The translations under genes were made by a program, and so were the position numbers. The notes under the pieces were generated by a model. That model made no database searches. It had not been told where the DNA came from and worked only from the letters and a program-made list of their open reading frames with translations. From Arthrobacter sp. (GTDB lineage: Bacteria; Actinomycetota; Actinomycetes; Actinomycetales; Micrococcaceae), in NCBI GenBank assembly GCA_031178585.1, contig JAPSIT010000001.1:11491-75490 (forward strand): a stretch of DNA of 64,000 nucleotides, given 5' to 3'. This document shows, piece by piece, positions 21,301 through 28,100 of the stretch. How positions within the stretch are numbered: position 1 is the first letter of the stretch; each line of letters begins with the position of its first letter.

Positions 21301-22467
21301 CACGACGTGCGCCGCGGCGTCCGGGTGCTGGAACGGATCGGCAGCGAGATGTCCCGCCGCCTGAGCGGTACCGGGACGCTGCGCGATGCACCCTTGGTCC
21401 TTGCGATTTCGGGGTGGGGATCCTGGCTCTCCGCCATGCGGTCGGGCCCGCTGATGTGGGGTGAAGGCCTGGTTCAGGACATTGTGCGTGACGGGCGACG
21501 TGCGGGTATCACAGCGATCCTGTCGGGCGAGCGAGACCTGGCAGTGTCGCGGTTCCTGTCCGACGTTCCCAACCGGGTGTACTTTCCCCGCGGTGCCAGC
21601 GATGAGAGCCGCTTTTCATGGCCGAAGATGCCTACGGTTCCCAAGGTGCCCGGCAGGGCCGTGGCCTTCGGATCCATCGTCGGAGGAGGACCGGCTGTCT
21701 GCCAGTTCCACGCCAGTGACGGGCAGGCCCGCCAAGTCGCTCAACCCCGAAGTACTCTCGCCCGGCCCTTCAGAGTAGAAGCCTTGCCTCACCGCCTAAC
21801 CATGGAAGACATGCTCGGACTGATCCGGCGACACCGCGACGCACGCACCATCGAGCCGCTTCAGCCGGCCGACCCTGCGACTGCACCCGCCGAGCGCATC
21901 CGTCGGCTGTTTGTAGGCGTTGGCGGGGACGAACTTTCACCGGTCGCGCTGCGCCTTCCCACGGCGGCCGTCCTGGCCATCCTTGGCGCTCCCCGATCTG
22001 GGAAGACATCGCTGCTCGGTGCCCTGCCCGTCATTAACAGCCATGTCCCGGCCTGGCTGCGGCCGGGTCTCGGGAGGGACCCCGACGGCTACTGGGAAGA
22101 AATCCACAGAGACGCGGCCACGGGCCGCCTTTGCAGGGGCGCAGTGCTTCTGGTCGACGACGCGGACCGTCTGGCTTCCTCCACCGGCCAGAAACTGCTG
22201 GAGGTGAATACCCTCGGCTGGCCTGTGATCCTGTCCGCCAACTATGGCCAGTCACTGCTGCAGCGGGCGCCCCTAGCGATGGCCGCCCGCAATGGAGGCA
22301 CCGGAATACTCATAGCTCCACGGACCCACATGGACGGAGACCTCTTCGGAGTGCGCTTCGAGCTGGAACCCAATCCCCCTCCGGGACGGGCCATTCTCCT
22401 CGCTGATGGCAGGGGCACGCCCATTCAGCTTCCAGTCCCCGCCGAGCTGCGGACCCCCGCCGGATAA
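18340..22467 (+). CDS. FHA-domain FtsK/SpoIIIE ATPase, EssC/EccC-like
   Basis: A 1375-residue protein. An FHA domain (about 98-185, with RIGRTAADLTI, LSRHHARIE and LGSANGTEVDG) is followed by two hydrophobic segments at about 217-260 and then FtsK-type ATPase domains. Domain 1 has an intact P-loop GTTGSGKS at 581-588 and Walker B VVIIDEF near 685. A second domain near 935 has lost its P-loop (GATLGDAASA). A third has GAPRSGKTS near 1215. The layout matches EssC/EccC motors of type VII secretion. GTG 18340 is chosen for GGAGG at 18328-18332; the frame runs up to 18304. No WXG100 or other ESX gene is in the window, so it is an orphan here. Confidence 0.85.
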   Translation: MDLHFTLVRGPGAETNETPLELTAWAPRNTPGTDLEQELSRAFATRRLTVGGLPLSALVIGQPPLVTGAVIVDGGGRRERERRQSGQDLPAALLLAVHSGPAAGRLLPLRRGSYRIGRTAADLTIPDPDLSRHHARIEVTDTALTIEDLGSANGTEVDGKPVRNATISTDSVIRCGRSTMSIVVAGPPGSRPFCLGNAGAPVAEPLTVPQPAGQENRGMLLLSALLPVVLGVGLALVTGMWMFLAFTAVSAVTLVVPIVSGRRARRRMRSAVAAAAAEDKERRRRSAPSPAQLVLDSPGISAPADITSEVSGVWLRLGLAEQPANVRLEPRDPAFRPPPLGAVPFLLDPGASVVSVRGPEPETSGLMHSFLMQLTGYPLARGTGIAVCGPVDSLPLAARYLPNVTLYGRVEDLPEVLTRDSVRGGIPQVLVLINSEEKDLSLDHLCEVAHQYGWRAFRFLPFHAGADESQPSDADIDLAGSHAVLRSLGSTRQFVADLVPQDVFAQYCRRFGQDQGAPVRGRSVPAGCTLAEVLDLSAEATALRWSVGRLAPGLAIPLGQGGDGPRILDLEADGPHLLVAGTTGSGKSELLRTLSVALALSYPPDRMNILFFDFKGGAGLGPLTSLPHCVGLMTDLTRSELDRTMASLRAEVQRREQLLAAMEAPDLMAYREAGRPDTPPLPQLVVIIDEFRMLVDDAPESLNELMRIATIGRSLGLHLVMATQRPQGALNADIRANVTTSIALRVQSAHESADIIGTNAAAAIAVQTPGRAFLVRGSEEPEEFQTAVLSVGDTGRVPSGVVVRRTLDALSAGAPRSPEGAAPPLQPTPAAAAAPIVETLNLLWQECGTGPVRSPVAPPLPSTPTYPRPPDGPAPLGLPMEGLSPAAPATLPSPASAADALTGSPAVELGWLDLPQEQKVVPLSWRPLDDGHLAFIGATLGDAASAMSLVLDQLAVHPVESHLYVLDADGSFVRMQSSSRTGAVVGLHDVRRGVRVLERIGSEMSRRLSGTGTLRDAPLVLAISGWGSWLSAMRSGPLMWGEGLVQDIVRDGRRAGITAILSGERDLAVSRFLSDVPNRVYFPRGASDESRFSWPKMPTVPKVPGRAVAFGSIVGGGPAVCQFHASDGQARQVAQPRSTLARPFRVEALPHRLTMEDMLGLIRRHRDARTIEPLQPADPATAPAERIRRLFVGVGGDELSPVALRLPTAAVLAILGAPRSGKTSLLGALPVINSHVPAWLRPGLGRDPDGYWEEIHRDAATGRLCRGAVLLVDDADRLASSTGQKLLEVNTLGWPVILSANYGQSLLQRAPLAMAARNGGTGILIAPRTHMDGDLFGVRFELEPNPPPGRAILLADGRGTPIQLPVPAELRTPAG

Positions 22468-22520
22468 CCCATCCGCCGGATCAGTCGCCGGATCAGACGG
22501 CGTGTAAGTCGCCCAGATCA

Positions 22521-22534
22521 GCAGGCGCGCCTGC
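22521..22534. terminator. GC palindrome between convergent genes
   Basis: The perfect palindrome GCAGGCGCGCCTGC sits in the 70-bp gap between the FtsK/EssC-like gene and the convergent membrane-protein gene. Nearby are two copies of GCCGGATCAG (22475 and 22487), and a related GCCGGAT contains the FtsK-gene stop. A short hairpin without a T tract is weak evidence for termination. Confidence 0.3.
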
Positions 22535-22537
22535 CGG

Positions 22538-23035
22538 TCACAGCGCGGGCGGAGAGCCTGCGGCACGGGACGCGAACTGGATGACGCGCTTATCGAACAG
22601 CAGCAGCATGCCGACGGCGGCAGGAACAAGCATGGCCAGACCGGCCACAGGGTACCCGCCGGTCAGCGTGGGAAAGCCAATCGTGAGCACGAACAACTGC
22701 GCCACCAGGGCACCTGCCCGCGGCCAGCGGAATCCGCGGTACAGGAATACGGCGACTGCATACAGCCACAAGGCAAAAGCCAGTAGCAACGCGAGGGTAA
22801 AGACGGCACCCCAGAATGAGAGCACAGGCGCGCCAGCTACGAGTTGGAATCCGTACCAGGCAGCAGTCGCGAGTAAAGCAGTCGCCTCGGCGCCCACTAC
22901 CGCCGAAAGAACCGTGACTGGGCGGGGACGGGCTACGGGGGAAGTGGATGCCTGCGTGCCGTTTTCACGGCCGGCATCGCCGTCATCGTCCGGTCCAGGA
23001 GAAGGGTTGGAGGGGGTGGCTGGGGGTCTTGACAC
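22538..23035 (-). CDS. Conserved membrane protein, unknown function
   Basis: A 165-residue protein with a Pro/Ser/Asp-rich cytoplasmic N-terminus of about 40 residues and then four hydrophobic segments, at about 42-65, 70-95, 105-125 and 128-147. No enzyme motif is visible and I do not recognise the family. It starts at GTG 23035 with only a weak GGG ribosome site. It is divergent from the whiB1-like gene across a 233-bp regulatory region and convergent with the EssC-like ATPase gene. Confidence 0.65.
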   Translation of the reverse strand: MSRPPATPSNPSPGPDDDGDAGRENGTQASTSPVARPRPVTVLSAVVGAEATALLATAAWYGFQLVAGAPVLSFWGAVFTLALLLAFALWLYAVAVFLYRGFRWPRAGALVAQLFVLTIGFPTLTGGYPVAGLAMLVPAAVGMLLLFDKRVIQFASRAAGSPPAL

Positions 23036-23176
23036 ACTGGCACCCTACCCGAGATAGTCGACACACGGTGGGGGCAGTTGCCCGGTGTGATGCATCGCTC
23101 ACGTTTCAGGGGCATTTCGTGGACCACTACCCCTTGTTTACACAGCGTTAACATGAAACGCTTGATCCAGATGACC

Positions 23177-23199
23177 AAGGGGGCCCACAGGGCCCCTTT
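23177..23199 (+). other. Stem-loop in whiB1 upstream region
   Basis: A ten-base-pair stem (23177-23186 with 23190-23199, one wobble pair) closes on the three-base loop ACA; its core is GGGGCCC facing GGGCCCC. It lies 70 bases before the whiB1 start and 15 bases before a CRP-type site. It could be a leader attenuator if transcription begins upstream, or part of an operator. No function is shown. Confidence 0.4.
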
Positions 23200-23213
23200 C
23201 CTATGTAGGCCCT

Positions 23214-23229
23214 AGTGAATATTTTCACA
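23214..23229. promoter_or_regulatory. CRP/GlxR-type binding site upstream of whiB1
   Basis: AGTGA-ATATTT-TCACA matches the CRP/GlxR consensus TGTGA-N6-TCACA at nine of ten defined positions. It is centred 47 bases before the whiB1 start codon. Regulation of whiB1 by the cAMP receptor protein is known in Mycobacterium tuberculosis, so the position is biologically sensible. Confidence 0.65.
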
Positions 23230-23268
23230 AGTGCCGCAGACTTACCAGGAATGGAGTAACTGATCAGC

Positions 23269-23517
23269 ATGGATTGGCGTAATCGCGCAGCGTGCCTCGA
23301 CAAGGACCCGGAGCTTTTCTTCCCGGTCGGAAACACCGGCCCCGCCCTTCTGCAGATCGAAGAAGCAAAAAGCGTGTGCCGCCGCTGCCCCGTCGTCGAC
23401 ACCTGCCTCCAGTGGGCGCTGGAGTCAGGCCAGGATGCCGGGGTCTGGGGAGGCATGAGTGAAGACGAACGCCGCGCCCTGAAGCGCCGTGCAGCCCGGG
23501 CGCGCCGCGCGTCCTGA
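23269..23517 (+). CDS. whiB1: WhiB-family iron-sulfur transcription factor (WhiB1/WblE type)
   Basis: An 82-residue Wbl protein. Four cysteines C9, C37, C40 and C46 (C-x27-C-x2-C-x5-C) should ligate a 4Fe-4S cluster, GVWGG is the family turn, and a basic C-terminus (ERRALKRRAARARR) contacts DNA. The N-terminus MDWR-x-A and DPELFFPVGNTGPA are typical of the WhiB1/WblE subgroup, an essential NO-responsive regulator that binds the primary sigma factor. A GGAG lies twelve bases before the ATG. The pdtaS gene lies convergently next to it, the same neighbour as in mycobacteria. Confidence 0.95.
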   Translation: MDWRNRAACLDKDPELFFPVGNTGPALLQIEEAKSVCRRCPVVDTCLQWALESGQDAGVWGGMSEDERRALKRRAARARRAS

Positions 23518-23567
23518 CGCCGCTCTTACCTAGCGTCAGCTCGTTTCGATAGTTTTCAGTAGTTGCG

Positions 23568-23602
23568 GCAAAGGCCGCGGACCCTCGGTCCGCGGCCTTT
23601 GC
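23568..23602. terminator. Strong hairpin between whiB1 and pdtaS
   Basis: A perfect 16-bp stem (23568-23583 with 23587-23602) closes on a three-base loop. AAAGGCCGCGG faces CCGCGGCCTTT, so each strand ends its stem in a short T run. It lies 50 bases after the whiB1 stop and 58 bases beyond the convergent pdtaS stop, and is best read as a bidirectional terminator. Confidence 0.88.
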
Positions 23603-23660
23603 CATGTCCAATCCTTCATCGCGCGCCTGTGCGCCTTCACAGTAGGTCGCGAGGCTTAGC

Positions 23661-25130
23661 TCAGTGGGTTGCCAGGCTTAGCACAATCTGGACAGCAGTC
23701 CCCCCTCCGTCCCGGGGCTTCCACTGGATGGTCCCGCCGAGTTCACTGGTGACCAAGGTCCGCACGATCTGCAGCCCGAGGCCCTCCACATGAGGGGTCT
23801 CCGGCAGGCCCACGCCGTCGTCTGCCACCGTCACCGTCAGCAGTTCCTCCCCGTCGTCGCCTTCAGACCTGTCAGCCAGCAGCCAGACCGTTCCGGTCCG
23901 CCCCTCAAGTCCGTGTTCAACGGCGTTTGTCACCAGTTCATTGATAACCAGCGCAAGCGGCGTGGCAAAGTCGCTGGGCAGATCCCCGAACATGCCCGAC
24001 CTCTGCGTTCGAACCTGCTGGGACGGTGACGCAACTTCCGCGGACAGGCGGAACTGCCGCCCAATCAGCTCATCAAAGTCCACGCTCTGAGTCAGTCCCT
24101 GTGAGAGCGTCTCGTGGACCAGCGCGATCGTCGCAACGCGGCGCATGGCCTGTTCCAGTCCCTGCTTCGCTTCATCACTGACCATGCGGCGGGACTGCAT
24201 GCGCAGCAATGCAGCAACGGTCTGAAGGTTGTTCTTGACGCGGTGGTGGATCTCGCGGATGGTGGCATCCTTGGTTACCAGTTCCATCTCGCGGCGGCGC
24301 AGCTCAGAAACATCGCGGCACAACACGAGTGCTCCGAAGCGCTGTTGTTCGTCGCGGAGGGGAATAGCGCGCAGGGACAAACTCACTCCCCTGGATTCGA
24401 TCTCGCTGCGCCAGGGCATGCGACCGGTGACAACCAACGGGAGAGTTTCATCCACCATTCGGCGGTCCTTGAGCAGACCTGCCGTTACTTCCGCGAGCGA
24501 GCGCCCTTCCAGGGACTCGCCGTCGCCCAGTCTCCGGAAGGCGGACACGCCGTTGGGGCTGGCGTACTGGACGATTCCCTCCGCATCGAGGCGGATGAGT
24601 CCGTCCCCCACACGGGGCGCCCCGCGGCGCGACCCGGTGGGCGACGCGAAGTCAGGCCACAGCCCCAGCGTGCCCATCCGCAGGAGGTCATAGGCGCACT
24701 GGCGGTATGTCAGCTCCAGCCGCGAGGGCATGCGCGAACTCGAGAGGTCCATATGGGAGGTAACCACTGCGAGTGTACGGCCGTTCCTGACCATTGGAAC
24801 CGCCTCCACCCGCAGCGCCATGTCGCTGCTCCAGTTAGTCTCACTGGAACGCTCGATGGTGCGGCTTGCCCACGCCTTGTCGACGAGTGGCTGCAGGTCT
24901 GACCGGATGCCCTCCCCGACGAAGTCAGCATGAAACACGGTGTGCGTCGTGGAGGGCCGGACGTGGGCCAAGGCCACATAGCCATACTCAGGATGCGGAA
25001 ACCACAGCGCCAGGTCGGCAAAGGCGAGGTCAGCCACCATCTGCCAGTCGCCTACCAGGAGGTGCAGCCATTCCGCATCCCCCGGCCCGAAATCAGCATG
25101 CTCCCTGATGGGGTCCGTAAAGATTGCCAC
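23661..25130 (-). CDS. pdtaS: Sensor histidine kinase, PdtaS family
   Basis: A 489-residue soluble kinase with no membrane segment. An N-terminal GAF-like sensor domain (about 1-145) and a PAS domain (about 170-285) precede the HisKA_2 dimerisation domain with TIREIHHRVKNNLQ, where the phospho-accepting histidine is at about 295. The ATPase domain has ELVTNAVEHG (N box), VADDGVGLP and GLGLQIV. This architecture is PdtaS, which signals to the RNA-binding antiterminator PdtaR. No pdtaR is in this window. It lies 35 bases after the glutamate dehydrogenase gene and may be co-transcribed with it. Confidence 0.9.
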   Translation of the reverse strand: MAIFTDPIREHADFGPGDAEWLHLLVGDWQMVADLAFADLALWFPHPEYGYVALAHVRPSTTHTVFHADFVGEGIRSDLQPLVDKAWASRTIERSSETNWSSDMALRVEAVPMVRNGRTLAVVTSHMDLSSSRMPSRLELTYRQCAYDLLRMGTLGLWPDFASPTGSRRGAPRVGDGLIRLDAEGIVQYASPNGVSAFRRLGDGESLEGRSLAEVTAGLLKDRRMVDETLPLVVTGRMPWRSEIESRGVSLSLRAIPLRDEQQRFGALVLCRDVSELRRREMELVTKDATIREIHHRVKNNLQTVAALLRMQSRRMVSDEAKQGLEQAMRRVATIALVHETLSQGLTQSVDFDELIGRQFRLSAEVASPSQQVRTQRSGMFGDLPSDFATPLALVINELVTNAVEHGLEGRTGTVWLLADRSEGDDGEELLTVTVADDGVGLPETPHVEGLGLQIVRTLVTSELGGTIQWKPRDGGGTAVQIVLSLATH

Positions 25131-25165
25131 TGCACCTCCAGATAACGACGCCGGGACGGGCTGTC

Positions 25166-28100
25166 CTAGCGTCGGACGATTGACCTCAAGAGCCTCAATG
25201 CTACCGACAGCGAGGCCATGTCGTCGGCCTCAAGCGCGTTCACCTCGTCAAACATGCTCTTGGCGCGCCCCAGCTGCTCGGCGTTAAGGACCTCCCACGC
25301 CTTCAGGCGTTCGTCTGCCGGCAGCCCGGCGGCTGTCGATTCCAGTACCGCCGTCGTTATGTCCGACACCGTCGAGTAGAGGTCATCCCGCAGCGCTGCC
25401 CGCGCGAGCGCCTGCCACCTGTCCTTGCGGGGCAAGGCGGTGATCCGCTCCAGCAGGGAATCGGCATGGAAGCGGTTGAACACGGTGTAGAAGACGTGCG
25501 CGATCTCCTCCACGGGCTCCTTGTGCGTGTGCGCAATCTTCGCAATGTCCAGCAGCACGAAGCTTTCAAAGAGCTCTGCCCAGCGATGGGCCAGATCTTC
25601 GGGCAGCTCCCAGGACCGCGCCTTTTCGAGCCAGGCTGCCACGCGTGCCCTGTCGTCACCGCGCAGGTAATTAAGCAGCCGGGCCCTCATCGGGTCCATG
25701 AGCGGCTTGAACTCCCCGACTATGTCCGCAATGGGTCTGGAGGCCCGGCCCTGTCCCAAAAGCCACCGCACGGCCCGGTCCAGGAGCCGCCGGATGTCCA
25801 AGTGCACTGTGCTCCAGTGTTCAGTGGGGAACGACGCCGGAAGGTCGTTGAGCTCGGAAATCATGATTTCCAGCTCGTACACCTCGCGTAGGGCAACGAA
25901 CGCCTTGGCGACCGCCACTTCACTTGCCGACGTTTCTTCCATGGTCCGGAAAGCGAAAGTAATCCCGCCCATGTTGATCATGTCGTTTGCGATAACAGTC
26001 GCAATGATCTCCCGGCGCAGCGGATGCGTGTCCAGCTCGGCGTCGAACCGCTCCCGCAACTGCTGGGGGAAATACTCCCTGAGCGTCCGCCTGAACCAGG
26101 GGTCGTCAGCGAGATCACTGTCGCGCAGGGCTGTGGCGAGCTCGATCTTGGCATAGGCAGCAAGGACGGACAGCTCGGGTGATGTCAGCCCCTGTCCTTG
26201 TTCAAGACGTTCGCGAAGGACCTGGTTTGACGGAAGCGCCTCCAAATCACGGTCCAGGTCTGCCGACTTTTCCAGCCAGTCCATCAGCCTTTCGTAGCTG
26301 GGGCTCCACTCGGCCACGCGCTGGCGGTCGTTGAGCAGGAGGATGTTCTGGTCGATGTTGTCTTCCAGCACCAGCCGGGCCACTTCATCGGTCATCGATG
26401 CGAGGAACTCCGGGCGTTCGGCGGGATCAAGTTTCCCGGCCGCGACCATCCGGTCCACGAAGATCTTGATATTAACCTCGTGGTCCGAGCAGTCCACACC
26501 CGCCGAGTTGTCGATGGCGTCCGTGTTGAGGATCACGCCTTGCAGGGCAGCCTCGATGCGGCCGCGCTGGGTCATGCCCAGGTTGCCGCCCTCGCCCACC
26601 ACTTTCACACGCAGGTCCCGGCCATCCACACGGATGGCGTCGTTCGCCTTGTCCCCGACCATGGCATGAGTCTCTGTGCTGGCCTTCACGTAGGTGCCGA
26701 TGCCGCCGTTGTACAGCAGGTCGGCAGGAGCCAGCAGGATGGCGCGCAACAGTTCGGGCGGGCTGAGTTGGGTGATCTCCTGCGGCAGGCCGAGGGCCGC
26801 ACGCACCTGCGGGGATACGGGAACTGACTTGGCCTGGCGAGGGTAGACCCCGCCTCCTTCACTGATGAGCGACTTGTCGTAGTCGTCCCAAGAAGACCTT
26901 GGAAGCCCGAACAGCCGCTGGCGCTCCGAATAGGAGCTCGCCTCATCCGGGTTGGGATCGAGGAAAATGTGCCGGTGATCAAAGGCGGCGACGAGCCGGA
27001 TGTGCTTGGACAACAGCATGCCGTTACCGAAGACATCGCCGGACATGTCCCCAACGCCGACTACCGTGAACGGATCGGACTGCGTGTCGAGGTCCAGTTC
27101 GCTGAAATGGCGCTTGACGGATTCCCATGCGCCCTTCGCGGTGATGCCCATGGCCTTGTGGTCGTAGCCCACAGAACCGCCGGAGGCGAAGGCGTCTCCC
27201 AGCCAGAAGCCGTATTCTGCCGCCAGCCCGTTCGCTATGTCGGAGAAGGTTGCCGTACCTTTGTCCGCCGCCACCACGAGGTAAGCGTCGTCGTCGTCGT
27301 GCCTTACAACCCTGTCCGGCACAACGAGCCGTTCGCCGTCGGCCTCGGTCACGAGATTGTCCGTGACGTCGAGCAGTCCTCGAATGAAAGTCTTGTAGCT
27401 TTCGACGCCCTCGGCCATCCATGCGGCCCTGTCCGAGGCGGGATCAGGCAGCCGCTTGGCGAAGAACCCGCCTTTGGCGCCGGTGGGAACGATGACGGCA
27501 TTCTTGACTGTCTGTGCCTTGACCAGTCCCAGGATCTCCGTGCGGAAGTCCTCCCGTCGGTCCGACCAGCGGAGACCGCCCCTGGCCACCTTGCCGAACC
27601 TAAGGTGCACTCCCTCAACCCGCGGAGAGTAGACCCAGATTTCAAACATGGGCCGCGGGAAGGGCAGTCCGTTGATGCCTGCAGGGTCCAGCTTGAAGCT
27701 GACGTAGGGCTTGTCCTGGTAAAAGTTGGTGCGCAGCGTCGATTCGATCAGGTTGCCGAAGGTCCTCAGAATCCTGTCTGCGTCCAGGGTTGCTACACCT
27801 TCGATGGCTGCAGCCAATTCTGCCTGCACCTTTTCCTGGCGTTCGGCCCGTTCCAGCTCGGTCAGTGCCGGGTCGAACCGCGCCTCGAACAGGGCGCTGA
27901 GGCCCTTGGTGACGGAGGGGTTGGCCAGGAGGGTGTCGGCGATGAAGTCGAATGAATTCGTGTTCCCCATCTGGCGCAAGTACTTCGCGTAGGCACGGAG
28001 TACGACGATACGGCGCCAGTCCATGCCTTCCCGAAGCACGAGCCTGTCGAAGCTGTCGGATTCGACCGCCCCGGATACGGCCGCTCCAAACGCGTCCGCC

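Noticed and set aside
18340..22467. Housekeeping chromosome-segregation FtsK
   Set aside because: It has an N-terminal FHA domain and several FtsK-type ATPase modules and lacks a C-terminal gamma (DNA-orienting) domain, so it fits EssC/EccC better.
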